From: Shewanella sp. MTB7 | Lineage (GTDB): Bacteria; Pseudomonadota; Gammaproteobacteria; Enterobacterales; Shewanellaceae | Length of the DNA: 64,000 nt | Reading direction: 5' to 3' | Assembly: GCF_027571385.1 (NCBI RefSeq) | Contig: NZ_CP085636.1 | Location: 4,282,001-4,346,000 of the forward strand | Shown here: in pieces, positions 26,995 to 37,730 of the stretch | How the letters are laid out: every line of letters starts with the position of its first letter | Numbering within the stretch: position 1 is the stretch's first letter | Position numbers and translations under genes: made by a program | The notes under the pieces: model-generated | Databases searched by the model: none | Seen by the model: the letters and a program-made list of their open reading frames with translations, nothing else | What the model was told of the DNA's origin: nothing

Positions 26995-28824
26995 CTAACT
27001 AGGCTGCGCAGTTTGAGCGATATACTTGTCGACTAAACGTTCGAGAATATCTAAAGGTACGGGACCATTTTTTAAGACCACATCATGGAAATCCCTCAGA
27101 TTAAACTTATCTCCCAAGGCTAATTGCGCTTTATCCCGCAGGGCTAAGATTTTCATCATCCCAACCTTATAAGAGGTCGCCTGACCTGGCATCACAATAT
27201 AACGTTCAATTTCGGAAACCACATCACTGGTGGCCATACCGGTATTGAGCTTCATATATTCAATGGCTTGCTCACGAGTCCAGCGTTTTTCATGGATCCC
27301 GGTATCCACCACTAAGCGTACCCCTCTGAATAACTCCGCCTGCAATCTACCGACATTATCAAAAGGATCATCCTGAAAACCTAGCTCCCAAGCTACACGT
27401 TCAGAGTAAAGTGCCCAGCCTTCACTATAAGCTGTAAATGGAGCCATTTTACGAATAAAAGGCATCCCCTCCAGCTCCATAGCAACGGCAACCTGAAAAT
27501 GATGACCAGGGATTGCTTCATGGTAAGCAAGAGTGCGCATACCATATTTAGGTGTCGCCTTAATATCGTATAAATTAGCAAAGAAACGACCGGGACGACT
27601 GCCATCAATAGCGGGCTGTTGATAATAGGCTCCCGGTGCTGTTTTTTCTTTAAATTCTGGGATCCGCACCACCTCCATTCCAGCTTCCGGGCGAATTCTA
27701 AACGCATCATCCAGCCCCCCATTGATCTCATCGAGAATCGTTTGATAATCAACTAAAATCTGGGCTCTACCCGCATCACTGTCTTCATAATAAAACTGTG
27801 GATCCGCGGCCAATGTTTCAATCGCAGCCGAGAAACCATGTGTAATGTCAAATCCTTCAGCTGCTAATATAGTGAGTATCTCACTTTGAATACGCGCCAC
27901 TTCTGCCAAACCCATATTATGAATTTCATCGGCAGTATAGTCAGTAGTGGTGAAAAAATTCAGTGAAAGTTGATACGCTTCATTGCCATTGGGAAGACGC
28001 CACAAACCATCATCGGTTCCAGCTTTATCCGCCAACGCTGAAAAGTAGTCGATAAACAAACCGTAAGCTGGATACACATATTCACGGATATTATCCTCAG
28101 CTAATGTGAGTAGTTCAGCTTGTTTCTTAATAGGAATATCTTGAGTATCTGCCAGTTTTGTTTTTAAAGAGACATAGAGAATATTGTCCTTAATCGGTGT
28201 CTCGACAAACTCTGTCATCTCCGTTAACACGCGATCAATAACAAATCGAGGAGGAATGATCCCATTAAGCTCTCTGACCCTCAGGCCAAGCAAGTTCTGT
28301 TCAAATTTAAGTTTTACTTTCTCTAATCTAGAAAGGTAATTTTCGGCATCCTCAACCGTCTCTACCCTATGCTGAGCTTCCATAAAGCTAGGATAGCCAT
28401 TTTGAACCCCAAACAGCTGATTAACAGGGTAATTATGATAACGATAGGCTTCGGCTTTAGCTGAAAAGTCAAGCAGGTATAGCGCTATCTCTTTCGACAA
28501 TAGCTGATTTTCATCTAAATCTGCGTCTTCATAGCTCAATAAGGTTTCATGTATGACATCAAGTTCGGCAAATAACTCATCGGTCTTCTCAGGTCTGTCG
28601 TCATCGAGATCCGCGTTGTGACTTTTTATTCCTACAGACTCAAGGAAACCTAGTGAAGTTAATGTTTCTGGGCTATCAAAGGCAATTTTAATTAACGTGC
28701 GATCTAAAAAAGCACGAAAGAAAAACGGTTTCTTAGCGTACCATTCATGTGTAGCGAGTGCGGCACCTGAAACTAAGAGGATTAATAAGGCTAATCCGGT
28801 GTATTTTAATATTTTTTTAAACAT
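26995..28824 (-). CDS. DUF885-family metallopeptidase-like protein
   Basis: 609 aa. An N-terminal hydrophobic segment (LKYTGLALLILLVSGAALA) gives a signal peptide or anchor. The body is mainly helical. The zinc-binding HEAIPGHH with a downstream Glu (YSEGWALYSERVAWELG) is the gluzincin-like signature of DUF885 proteins, which often act on peptides in the periplasm. The C-terminal motif GQATSYKVGMMKILALR is also conserved in the family. It is first in a probable two-gene unit with the SGNH esterase. Substrate specificity unknown; the position beside a cell-wall-peptide cluster makes peptide hydrolysis attractive, but this is inference. Confidence 0.88.
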   Translation of the reverse strand: MFKKILKYTGLALLILLVSGAALATHEWYAKKPFFFRAFLDRTLIKIAFDSPETLTSLGFLESVGIKSHNADLDDDRPEKTDELFAELDVIHETLLSYEDADLDENQLLSKEIALYLLDFSAKAEAYRYHNYPVNQLFGVQNGYPSFMEAQHRVETVEDAENYLSRLEKVKLKFEQNLLGLRVRELNGIIPPRFVIDRVLTEMTEFVETPIKDNILYVSLKTKLADTQDIPIKKQAELLTLAEDNIREYVYPAYGLFIDYFSALADKAGTDDGLWRLPNGNEAYQLSLNFFTTTDYTADEIHNMGLAEVARIQSEILTILAAEGFDITHGFSAAIETLAADPQFYYEDSDAGRAQILVDYQTILDEINGGLDDAFRIRPEAGMEVVRIPEFKEKTAPGAYYQQPAIDGSRPGRFFANLYDIKATPKYGMRTLAYHEAIPGHHFQVAVAMELEGMPFIRKMAPFTAYSEGWALYSERVAWELGFQDDPFDNVGRLQAELFRGVRLVVDTGIHEKRWTREQAIEYMKLNTGMATSDVVSEIERYIVMPGQATSYKVGMMKILALRDKAQLALGDKFNLRDFHDVVLKNGPVPLDILERLVDKYIAQTAQPS

Positions 28825-28962
28825 GACAATCCCTGTTACTGTCTATTATCGCAACTAGGCTAACACCATACTCATGCATTTAACAGACTGACAACAGCGA
28901 CTAAAAGTAACAAAATATTGAAGCAACATCTTCTCGTTCAAGTATAAATTAACTGAAACAAC

Positions 28963-30924
28963 TTACCCTTGTAGTAAATAGTGTTCAGCCTTCTCTATCC
29001 GTCTCGGTTTACCGAGTAAAATCAATGTATCGGACGAGCGAATTTTCCAATCAAGTTCAGGTTTTTCTATTTCAGCCCCACCGCGTCTCACCGCCCTCAA
29101 TTCAACCCTGAGTTTACCCCAAGGGATCTCGGCTAAAGTGAGTCCGACAGCATTCGCACCTTTTGGTAACGCCACAGCATGTAGATGTTCTAAGGTAAAA
29201 TCAGTTTCAGATCCGGAGAAGAAACCATGCAGATAGCGGTAATGGTTACGGCGTTCAAACTCAAGCCGTTTGAGGATCCGATTCAAAGGTACACCACATT
29301 GATACAGCACCTGAGAAACTAACATTAAGCTGCCTTCTAAACTTTCTGGTATCACTTGGCTAGCGCCAGCGGCCTCAAGTTCTGCCAGATTACTATCATC
29401 GCGTGTTCGCACCAAAATTTTTGCATCGGGAGCCAAGTATCGACATAAAGGCAACACTTCTTCAAGTAGGCGATTATCACTGAAGGTTAATACGATCAAC
29501 TTGGCCTCTTTAATTTTGGCCTGTTTCAAAATACTGCGTTTACAAACGTCACCAAAATAGACCGGCTCACCAGCTTTTCTAGCCTCAGAAACCCGAGTAG
29601 GATCCAGATCCAACACCAAAAAAGGCACGGCTTCTGTCTTCATGAACCTAGCGATTGTTTGACCGACCCGACCATACCCTAAGATCAGCACCAAATCTTT
29701 TTCATGGTCTTCATCATGTTCAATACTTGGCACGATTAAGGGGGCTTCAATCTCTTTCGCTCTAGCACCCTGCATTATGCGAGCAATATCGACACTATGG
29801 CGTACAAGCCAAGGAGCAAGTGCCATAGACATAACAGCGACCATGACCAACTTAGTACTTAACACAATATCCAGTAAGCTGTAATTGACCGCTAATGCCA
29901 ACACTACAAAACTAAACTCTCCCACCTGAGCTAAAGTCAAAGCCGTCGCGACGGATATCCCAAACGATTCTCGAGCAAACCTAAGTAACGCAAATATCAC
30001 TAAGGCTTTACCCAAAATCACTGTGAACAATAAAATTAAGATCTCTCCCCAAAAATCGATAACTAAAGAGAAATCCATTAACATGCCAATTGAGATGAAA
30101 AAGAGTCCCATCAGCAGATCCCTAAAGGGACGAATATCCGCCTCTAACTGCCCCTTATATTGACTTTCGCCTAAGAGCATTCCCGCCAAAAACGCCCCTA
30201 ATGCCATTGATAGGCCAAGCCATTGCGTTAAGGCTCCTGTGAGTAATGCAACCACTAAGGTTGACAGCATAAAAAGTTCATTGGAACGAGAACGAGCCAC
30301 CTCATCAAACATTCTCGGTAAGCCCCACTTACCAAAGGCCATCAAGGCTGCAAAGATTAGCCCGCCTTCAGCCATTGCCCAGGCCACATTTCCAAAAGAG
30401 AGCACATCGCCACCTGATGCCAACAGGGGGAGCAGAATTAATAAAGGGACGACAGCCAGATCCTGAAATAAAAGTACACTGACAGACAGCTCGCCATGGC
30501 GACGCCTTAACCAGCCTTGTTCATTAAGGAGTTTTAACACTATAGCTGTGGAGGATAACGCAATCGCAGAGCCAACAACTACGGACTCAACAATGGATAA
30601 TGAGCTAAGCAATGCGATACAGGTCGCCAGCACAGTTGTGATCACCATCTGAGCACTGCCTAACCCAAATACTGTCCGCCTCATGGCCCACAGCCTAGGC
30701 AAAGAAAACTCAAGCCCCAGACTAAACATAAGCAATACTACACCCAGTTCGGCCACCGATTGCATCTGTTGCTGGCTAAACCAATTAAACCCCGAAGGCC
30801 CACTTATCACCCCTGTGAGTAAATAAGCCAAGATCGCTGGCAGTCCCGCTCGTCTCAATATGGCTATGGAGATGATGGCAATCACAAGCATCATGAGTAC
30901 TTGAATAAGAAAGCTATGTTCCAT
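28963..30924 (-). CDS. CPA2-family monovalent cation:proton antiporter (KefB/KefC type)
   Basis: 653 aa. Start ATG 30924 has GGAGGAG 8 nt upstream; the track-length frame from 30945 has no such site. About 13 membrane spans (residues 1-385) carry the conserved SALSSTAIVLKLL and DLAVVPLL segments. These are followed by a cytosolic TrkA-N NAD-binding domain (LVLILGYGRVGQTIARFM, with acidic VLDLD) and a TrkA-C domain (from about 570, AVALPKGANAVGLTLAEIPWG). Expected to exchange K+ or Na+ for H+ under ligand control. No KefF/KefG partner gene is adjacent, so glutathione gating is not implied. Monocistronic. Confidence 0.92.
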   Translation of the reverse strand: MEHSFLIQVLMMLVIAIISIAILRRAGLPAILAYLLTGVISGPSGFNWFSQQQMQSVAELGVVLLMFSLGLEFSLPRLWAMRRTVFGLGSAQMVITTVLATCIALLSSLSIVESVVVGSAIALSSTAIVLKLLNEQGWLRRRHGELSVSVLLFQDLAVVPLLILLPLLASGGDVLSFGNVAWAMAEGGLIFAALMAFGKWGLPRMFDEVARSRSNELFMLSTLVVALLTGALTQWLGLSMALGAFLAGMLLGESQYKGQLEADIRPFRDLLMGLFFISIGMLMDFSLVIDFWGEILILLFTVILGKALVIFALLRFARESFGISVATALTLAQVGEFSFVVLALAVNYSLLDIVLSTKLVMVAVMSMALAPWLVRHSVDIARIMQGARAKEIEAPLIVPSIEHDEDHEKDLVLILGYGRVGQTIARFMKTEAVPFLVLDLDPTRVSEARKAGEPVYFGDVCKRSILKQAKIKEAKLIVLTFSDNRLLEEVLPLCRYLAPDAKILVRTRDDSNLAELEAAGASQVIPESLEGSLMLVSQVLYQCGVPLNRILKRLEFERRNHYRYLHGFFSGSETDFTLEHLHAVALPKGANAVGLTLAEIPWGKLRVELRAVRRGGAEIEKPELDWKIRSSDTLILLGKPRRIEKAEHYLLQG

Positions 30925-31107
30925 GCTAAATTCTCCTCCAGTCAAAAAACTGACTAACCGATTATCCTACCGACATCAGAAAGAGTAACTGAATGACAAA
31001 TAAAGACAAATTTAATTAACAAAAACTTGGGCACGCATATTGCTTATATTTATCCATTACAGAGGATTTATAAATTATTCAAGTCCGCTTAAAATGGAGT
31101 GTTTATT

Positions 31108-31983
31108 ATGGACTTTGGCCTAGCGACAGAGTTTTCACCTGAAGAATATCGATATCAACCCGCAGTACATCAGCTAACTGATATCGAACCCAATTTAGTG
31201 AGAATAATCCAACATCTACATGAAAGTTTAGATCCTAGGACAGTTTTTGCCTGTTTCGGCAAAATAATGGGACAACACTTGCCGATTGAAGGTGTAAAGT
31301 TGACCTTTAACCATCACCAATTTAATTGGGGATGCCATCAAGGCATCCAAGTGTTACAGCAAGTTAACTTTTCCGGTAACGTTTACAATTTAAGCTATGT
31401 GTTGAGAAAACCTTTAACACCTTCTCAGTCAGAACTATTAAAATTAATGCAAACATTGGTATTATTACCTCTATTTAATGCTATTAAATATCAGGAAATT
31501 TCCAGAAAAGCCATGTATGACTCGCTGACTAACCTTGGAAACCGCCACTATTATGCGGAAAGTTTAAAGAAAGCCATTGCAACCTCGACTCGTCATGACA
31601 GCCCGCTTTCTATCATCGTTTTAGATCTTGATAATTTCAAAAATCTAAATGACAGTCACGGTCATCTGCTCGGTGATGAAGTATTGTCTGAATTTGGTCA
31701 ATTGCTAACATTGGCGATAAGAGACACAGATCAAGCTTTTCGTGTCGGCGGCGATGAATTTGTTGTGATAGTAAGAGGCGATACCTGTGCTGCTAGCACC
31801 CTGTGCGAGCGTGTACTTTCGTCCATCTCGACTCACAGCTTATTTGAGAAATACCAAGCCGAAACCAGTTTAGGTGTATCACAATGGCAAGAGGGAGAAA
31901 CTGCCGCATCAGTATTTGAACGCGCCGACAAGGCGTTATACCTTGCGAAATCAAACGGCAGGCGTTGCTTTAAAATTGCCTAA
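31108..31983 (+). CDS. diguanylate cyclase (GGDEF)
   Basis: Makes cyclic di-GMP from two GTP. 291 aa from ATG 31108, with GGAG 8 nt before it; the in-frame GTG at 31099 overlaps that site. The N-terminal ~135 residues form an unassigned sensory region without membrane segments (possibly GAF-like). The catalytic domain begins at YDSLTNLGNRHYY and has an intact GGDEF active site (FRVGGDEFVVIV). An RxxD inhibitory site (RDTD) lies five residues before it, so product inhibition is expected. The distal EKADKALYLAK-type motif (ERADKALYLAKSNGRR) is present. Soluble; the input signal is unknown. Monocistronic. Confidence 0.93.
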   Translation: MDFGLATEFSPEEYRYQPAVHQLTDIEPNLVRIIQHLHESLDPRTVFACFGKIMGQHLPIEGVKLTFNHHQFNWGCHQGIQVLQQVNFSGNVYNLSYVLRKPLTPSQSELLKLMQTLVLLPLFNAIKYQEISRKAMYDSLTNLGNRHYYAESLKKAIATSTRHDSPLSIIVLDLDNFKNLNDSHGHLLGDEVLSEFGQLLTLAIRDTDQAFRVGGDEFVVIVRGDTCAASTLCERVLSSISTHSLFEKYQAETSLGVSQWQEGETAASVFERADKALYLAKSNGRRCFKIA

Positions 31984-32043
31984 GGTTAAGATTAATCAAA
32001 CGAATTAAGAATGACAAATGTGCGCTGTATAATAAAACTTAAT

Positions 32044-33471
32044 CTAGCTTGCCAAGAAGAGTAAGCCTTCTGAGTCTTTATCACACAAATATGATTTTTC
32101 TATCCAATAACCTACTGCACAAACCAGCTTTTCATCGTAGAAAATAAGCGGCACTCTTGCTCTCTCCCAAGGTGGTACGCCGTATTCCTGCCATAGCTTT
32201 TTTAACTCTCTGCCGTGTTGTCTGTTGTGTGGGCGACACCGTGTACTACCCACGACACAGCAGCGAATACTGAGCACTTCATTAGCCAGCGGCATTCGAA
32301 CCCTATCTTGCACAATCTCTTTTACTATTATTAATTTTTTGCTGTCGGAAAGAGAAATAACCAACTCGTCTGCTTTTATAACGTTCGGAGCCGTCACACT
32401 CCCATCTTTCATTAATAGCAGCAAAGCAACATCAACTTCAATATTAGAGGTAGAAATTTGATCAATTACCTCCTGATTTATCGAAAAAACATAGGCTCTA
32501 TTATTAAAGCGCCTAACTAACATATCACCGATTTTAAGTTCGATTTTAGCATCAGGCTTTGCACACAACAGTTGATTGAGTAATTGCTCAAGCTGCACCA
32601 AAGATGGGGGGGCGAATCCAAGTTGCTCAACGTACCCTCTAAAGAGCAGTGCCTGCCAATTTGGTTTCTGTTGACCGAATAAAATAAGGTTTAAGGCTGT
32701 GCCATTGCCATATGGCACCATTTCAATAAATTCAGGTAAGCGAAGACTAACTTCTTCATCGATCACACTTTGTTGCTGTCCACATAATGCCGCACTACGA
32801 CTGGCCGTGGCCGCAATCGCGCTCCACCTTGATTTAAGCTTAGGAATGATCTCCAACCGTAAAAAGTTCCTGTCATATTTATCATCGCAGTTACTCTCAT
32901 CTTCAATATGTTGCAAACCAAGATGAGCAGCCTTGGCTTCGATTTGCTCACGGCTAATACTAAGTAAAGGCCGTGACAATACTTTATCACCATCGAAGGA
33001 TTGCACTGCGCCCATCGCTGATAAGCCTTTTGGCCCCAGTCCACGCTTTAACGCCAACAATATCGTTTCTAATTGGTCATCTAAGTGATGTCCAGTTAAC
33101 AGAAGATCTCCACTATCCATCAGCGACTTTATCGCCTTATAGCGGACCTTACGTGCTTCTGCTTCTATACTGAGCCTAGGGCCTGTGTTTACTTGAACAC
33201 GAACAATTTCAATTGGCAGTTGATAATGTAATGCTTGTCTCTGACAATGAGCTACCCACATATCGGCATTACTGCTGAGCCCATGGTGAACATGAATCAA
33301 CAGGTAGCCATATTCAGGGTGTAGTTTGGCATAAGAAGCTAAACCTTGAGCCAAAATTGCTGAATCGACACCACCACTGTAAGCCAGTACTAACTTCGCA
33401 CCAACGCGAATTAAAGAGGCGTTAACGCTCGCATCAATCAGCGCTGCGGTATCAAATTCCAGAGCAGCCAT
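32044..33471 (-). CDS. tilS: tRNA(Ile)-lysidine synthetase
   Basis: Modifies C34 of the CAU-anticodon tRNA-Ile to lysidine, using ATP and lysine, so that it reads AUA. The N-terminal PP-loop (LAYSGGVDSAILAQ) is followed by the conserved HVHHGLSSNADMW and LLTGHHLDDQLETILLALKRG. A central TilS domain and a C-terminal domain (RCRPHNRQHGRELKKLWQEYGVPPWER) complete it. Start taken at ATG 33471, one base after the dnaE stop (TAA-T-ATG), implying coupling; the upstream GTG at 33501 lies inside dnaE. 475 aa is within the usual range. No accA lies between dnaE and tilS. Confidence 0.94.
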   Translation of the reverse strand: MAALEFDTAALIDASVNASLIRVGAKLVLAYSGGVDSAILAQGLASYAKLHPEYGYLLIHVHHGLSSNADMWVAHCQRQALHYQLPIEIVRVQVNTGPRLSIEAEARKVRYKAIKSLMDSGDLLLTGHHLDDQLETILLALKRGLGPKGLSAMGAVQSFDGDKVLSRPLLSISREQIEAKAAHLGLQHIEDESNCDDKYDRNFLRLEIIPKLKSRWSAIAATASRSAALCGQQQSVIDEEVSLRLPEFIEMVPYGNGTALNLILFGQQKPNWQALLFRGYVEQLGFAPPSLVQLEQLLNQLLCAKPDAKIELKIGDMLVRRFNNRAYVFSINQEVIDQISTSNIEVDVALLLLMKDGSVTAPNVIKADELVISLSDSKKLIIVKEIVQDRVRMPLANEVLSIRCCVVGSTRCRPHNRQHGRELKKLWQEYGVPPWERARVPLIFYDEKLVCAVGYWIEKSYLCDKDSEGLLFLAS

Positions 33472-33472
33472 A

Positions 33473-36400
33473 TTAGAATAAAATCCTAACTTTACCGGCA
33501 CCGGTTAAGGTTTCTAAAGCCAACATGAGTTCATCCGTTGGGTTCACTCGCCAGCTATTACCAAGTTTAAGCTGAGCCTTAACTTGGGGTTGAGCGTAAT
33601 TAACGATGACAGGTACCGCACCATTTTTCCATGGCTCAATAGCACTTTGGAATTGATTAAGCCAATCAGGTGAAATAGTCTGACTCTCGATATCAACTTC
33701 AACCGCACTGGCAAAGTGGCTACGCGCCTCGCCCATATCAATAATGTTTCTGGCGGTCATACGGTTACCGCCAGCAAAATCATCAAAACTGACTTCGCCT
33801 TCGATAATCAGAATTCTATCTTTCTCTAACAGATGATTAAACTTCTCAAAAGCCTCAGTAAACAACATCACCTCAAGACGCGCACTCTTATCATCTAAGG
33901 TCACAAGCCCCATCTTTGAGCCACGTTTAGTCATCATCACACGCGTGGCGACCACAAGTCCCGCCGCCTTCATTGTTTTGCCACGTTCCGTCGGATGTAT
34001 ATCTTTAAGACGACAGGAGGTGTAGTGCTTTAACTCTTTCAGATATTGATTAATAGGGTGGCCAGTAAGATACAGACCTAACGTATCTCTTTCTCCTTCT
34101 AACCACACTTTATCGGGCCAAGGAGCACATTCAACAAACTGCTGTTTTATATCCTCTTGATCGGAATTTAGCAGGCCAAACATATCATGTTGCCCGATAG
34201 CTTCCGCTTTAGCATTTTGATCCGCTGCGCGTATTGCTTCTGGCAAGGTTGCCATCATGGCGGCGCGATGAGGACCTAATGAATCTAACGCACCTGCATA
34301 GATAAGCTTTTCCATAATGCGTTTATTGAGTTTTTTCAGATCCACACGGGCACAAAAATCGAATAGATCTTTAAAAGGACCATCTTTACGCGCTGCAAGA
34401 ATGGAATCGACAGGGCCATCTCCCACACCTTTAATTGCACCAATGCCGTAAACAATCTTACCTTCTTCATCAACATTGAATTTAAGTAAGCCTTTGTTCA
34501 CGTCCGGTGGCAACAATGGCATCCCCATACGTTCACACTCATCGACTAAGATAACGATCTTATCGGTGTTATCCATATCAGCAGACATTACCGCGGCCAT
34601 AAATTCAGCTGGATAATGGGTCTTTAACCAAAGTGTTTGATAAGAAACTAACGCATAGGCAGCCGAGTGAGATTTGTTAAAACCGTAGCCAGCAAACTTC
34701 TCCACCAGATCGAAGATCTTCATCGACAGCTCACCGTCGACACCGTTATTAATGGAACCCTCTTCGAATGTACCGCGTTGCTTTGCCATCTCCTCAGGTT
34801 TCTTCTTACCCATTGCACGACGAAGCATATCTGCACCACCGAGTGAGTAACCCGCTAGAACCTGAGCAATCTGCATCACCTGTTCTTGATAAAGGATAAT
34901 GCCGTAGGTAGGCTCGAGCACCCATTTCAAAGAGTCATGCTGATATTCAGCATCGGGATAAGAGACGGCTTCTCGGCCATGCTTACGTTCGATAAAGTTA
35001 TCAACCATGCCCGATTGAAGTGGCCCCGGTCTGAATAGGGCGACTAGGGCAATCATATCTTCAAAGCTATCGGGCTGAAGACGCTTAATCAAATCTTTCA
35101 TACCGCGGGATTCAAGCTGAAATACCGCAGTTGTTTCATAACGCTGTAATAATTTAAAGCTCGCTGGGTCTGTTAAAGGGATAGATTCTATTCGAATATG
35201 TTTTTCACCTGCCTTATCTTTTTTAGCATTGATCATTTGCAATGCCCAATCGATAATAGTCAGGGTTCGCAGACCCAAGAAGTCAAACTTAACCAGACCC
35301 GCAGTCTCGACATCATTCTTATCGAACTGAGTGACCGGGTTGAGGCCTTCTGCGTCACAATATATAGGCGCGAAATCGGTGATCGTCGTTGGTGAAATAA
35401 CAACACCACCGGCGTGCTTACCCGCGTTACGTGTGACACCTTCAAGTATCCGGCACATATCAATGAGGTCTTTAACCTCCTCATCGCCGTCGTAAGACTC
35501 CTGCAGCGCAGGTTCCACCTCAAATGCTTTGGCTAAGGTCATGCCTGGCTCTGCTGGTACCATTTTAGAGATCCGGTCAACAAAACCATAAGGGTGGCCT
35601 AACACTCGACCCACATCACGAATAACGGCTTTAGCTGCCATGGTACCGAAAGTAATAATTTGTGACACCGCATCTCGACCATAAAGTTCGGCCACATGAT
35701 CAATCACCTCATCACGCCTGTCCATACAGAAGTCGATATCAAAATCCGGCATTGAAACACGTTCAGGGTTAAGGAATCGCTCAAACAGCAATTCATATTC
35801 AAGTGGATCAAGATCGGTAATTTTAAGCGCATAAGCCACTAAAGAACCAGCACCAGAGCCACGACCTGGGCCAATAGGAATATCTTGATCTTTACCCCAC
35901 TGAATAAATTCCATTACGATAAGGAAGTAACCAGGGAATCCCATCTGGTTAATCACTTTAAGCTCAATATCGAGTCTTTCATCATAGCTAGGTCGTTTTC
36001 CAGCCCTGACTTCAGGGTCAGGAAAGAGAAACTCGAGTCGTTCTTCAAGCCCTTTTTCTGATACCTCAACCAGAAAATCCTCAATAGAAAGATCACCTGT
36101 TGGAAAGTTAGGCAAGAAATACTCGCCTAACCGCACGGTTACGTTACAGCGTTTAGCTATCTCAACTGTGTTTTGAATTGCCTCGGGAATATCTTCAAAC
36201 AATTCACACATCTGCTCACTAGTCTTAAAATACTGCTCAGCACTGTACTTTTTCGGACGACGAGGATCAGCCAAAGTAAAACCGTCAGAGATGGCGACAC
36301 GGATCTCATGGGCATCAAACTGTTCAGGTTTGTTGAACACTACTTGGTTTGTAGCTACGACTGGAAGGCTTTTAACTTCAGCCAGCTCAACAGCCATGTG

Positions 36401-36946
36401 CAGATAACGTTCTTCATCGGGACGACCCGTTCGAAGAAGTTCAAGATAATATCGGTCGGGAAAATGAGTTTGATAAAACTCGACTAAAGAATCAACTTGA
36501 GACAAATTGCCTTTCAATAAGGCTTTCCCTACATCACCGAGCCTTCCACCCGAGAGTAAAATAATACCCTCACTGTATTTAGCTAACCAAGCTTGATCGA
36601 TAACGGCTCTGTCATCGATATGTCCTCTAAGATAAGCATCACTGATCAGTAAGGTTAAGTTTTTATATCCCTGATTATTCATAGCTAACACAGTGATCGC
36701 ACAGAGCTCTTTGGCAAAACCAGGCACTCTGACCCACAAGTCAGCGCCGATAATAGGTTTGATTCCAGCACCATGACAACCTTCGTAAAACTTCACTAGG
36801 CCACACAGGTTAGTTTGATCTGTCAATGCTACAGCTGGCATGCCTAACTCAGACACTTTTCCTATGATAGGTTTAACCTTTACCAGTCCATCTGACATAG
36901 AATAATCACTGTGAACACGTAAATGGACAAAACGGGGATCAGACAT
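33473..36946 (-). CDS. dnaE: DNA polymerase III alpha subunit
   Basis: Catalytic subunit of the replicative polymerase, 1157 aa. The N-terminal PHP domain is [19 protein letters not shown]. The palm has the catalytic aspartates in [20 protein letters not shown] and [26 protein letters not shown], the fingers ([12 protein letters not shown]) and the HhH region ([13 protein letters not shown]) follow. An OB fold ([20 protein letters not shown]) and the tau-binding C-terminus complete it. The start is the first Met of the family N-terminus. Downstream of rnhB (106-bp gap) and followed by tilS one base after the stop. Confidence 0.97.
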   Translation of the reverse strand: MSDPRFVHLRVHSDYSMSDGLVKVKPIIGKVSELGMPAVALTDQTNLCGLVKFYEGCHGAGIKPIIGADLWVRVPGFAKELCAITVLAMNNQGYKNLTLLISDAYLRGHIDDRAVIDQAWLAKYSEGIILLSGGRLGDVGKALLKGNLSQVDSLVEFYQTHFPDRYYLELLRTGRPDEERYLHMAVELAEVKSLPVVATNQVVFNKPEQFDAHEIRVAISDGFTLADPRRPKKYSAEQYFKTSEQMCELFEDIPEAIQNTVEIAKRCNVTVRLGEYFLPNFPTGDLSIEDFLVEVSEKGLEERLEFLFPDPEVRAGKRPSYDERLDIELKVINQMGFPGYFLIVMEFIQWGKDQDIPIGPGRGSGAGSLVAYALKITDLDPLEYELLFERFLNPERVSMPDFDIDFCMDRRDEVIDHVAELYGRDAVSQIITFGTMAAKAVIRDVGRVLGHPYGFVDRISKMVPAEPGMTLAKAFEVEPALQESYDGDEEVKDLIDMCRILEGVTRNAGKHAGGVVISPTTITDFAPIYCDAEGLNPVTQFDKNDVETAGLVKFDFLGLRTLTIIDWALQMINAKKDKAGEKHIRIESIPLTDPASFKLLQRYETTAVFQLESRGMKDLIKRLQPDSFEDMIALVALFRPGPLQSGMVDNFIERKHGREAVSYPDAEYQHDSLKWVLEPTYGIILYQEQVMQIAQVLAGYSLGGADMLRRAMGKKKPEEMAKQRGTFEEGSINNGVDGELSMKIFDLVEKFAGYGFNKSHSAAYALVSYQTLWLKTHYPAEFMAAVMSADMDNTDKIVILVDECERMGMPLLPPDVNKGLLKFNVDEEGKIVYGIGAIKGVGDGPVDSILAARKDGPFKDLFDFCARVDLKKLNKRIMEKLIYAGALDSLGPHRAAMMATLPEAIRAADQNAKAEAIGQHDMFGLLNSDQEDIKQQFVECAPWPDKVWLEGERDTLGLYLTGHPINQYLKELKHYTSCRLKDIHPTERGKTMKAAGLVVATRVMMTKRGSKMGLVTLDDKSARLEVMLFTEAFEKFNHLLEKDRILIIEGEVSFDDFAGGNRMTARNIIDMGEARSHFASAVEVDIESQTISPDWLNQFQSAIEPWKNGAVPVIVNYAQPQVKAQLKLGNSWRVNPTDELMLALETLTGAGKVRILF

Positions 36947-37052
36947 ATTTTCGGATACTTAATTTAATAAAAAGGAAAATAAAAGCTTAAGAAAGACTAA
37001 CAGAGTCAAACTCGTCAAACCAGAACATCAATTAGAGAGACAGTATCTAGTC

Positions 37053-37700
37053 CTAGATTAAGTCTTTAGCTAACCTTTCTCTAACAGGTTTAAAACTCTT
37101 ACGATATTCAGGAAGCACACCGTGCAGTTCAAGCGCTTCAACATGTGCTTTGGTTGGGTAGCCCTTGTGTTTAGCAAACCCATATTGCGGATGCTCCATA
37201 TCGAGCAGCTCCATCTCTCTATCACGAATGACCTTAGCGATAATCGATGCAGCACTGATTGCAGCAATAAGACCGTCACCTTTTATCACCGCATGTGCCG
37301 GGATAGGGCTATCTGATTGCTCACCATGATGGAACACTGGCGTGCGGTTACCATCAACTAACACGGACAGAGGTTTAATCTCTAATCCAGCCACTGCACG
37401 CTGCATCGCTAACATAGTAGCATGCAGAATATTAAGCTCATCTATCTCTTCAGGATTCGCATGGCCCACGCTTATGCACAATGCCTTTTCATGTATCTCG
37501 GCAAAAAGTAGTTCACGTTTTTTTTCAGTCAGTTTCTTAGAATCATTTAAACCAGCAATGGGATTATTAGGATCTAAGATAACAGCAGCTGTGACCACGT
37601 TCCCCACGAGTGGGCCACGGCCAACTTCATCGACGCCAGCATATAATTCACAACACAAGACCTCTATTTGTTCAGGTGTAATACCTTTAAAAACAGCCAT
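37053..37700 (-). CDS. rnhB: ribonuclease HII
   Basis: Endonuclease that nicks at ribonucleotides in DNA-RNA hybrids. 215 aa. Catalytic Asp-Glu are in [14 protein letters not shown], the third Asp in VLVDGNRTP, and the fourth in [24 protein letters not shown]. The motif [15 protein letters not shown] is characteristic of RNase HII. The start lies 30 bp after the lpxB stop, in the conserved lpxB-rnhB-dnaE order. Confidence 0.96.
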   Translation of the reverse strand: MAVFKGITPEQIEVLCCELYAGVDEVGRGPLVGNVVTAAVILDPNNPIAGLNDSKKLTEKKRELLFAEIHEKALCISVGHANPEEIDELNILHATMLAMQRAVAGLEIKPLSVLVDGNRTPVFHHGEQSDSPIPAHAVIKGDGLIAAISAASIIAKVIRDREMELLDMEHPQYGFAKHKGYPTKAHVEALELHGVLPEYRKSFKPVRERLAKDLI

Positions 37701-37730
37701 ATAATCTAACCAATACCTTAACTATTTATT

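Noticed and set aside
35260..35523. 87-codon frame within dnaE and similar long antisense or offset frames (e.g. 11492-11773, 27393-27752, 50354-50719)
   Set aside because: They lie inside strongly conserved genes in other frames, have no ribosome-binding sites, and are expected shadows.
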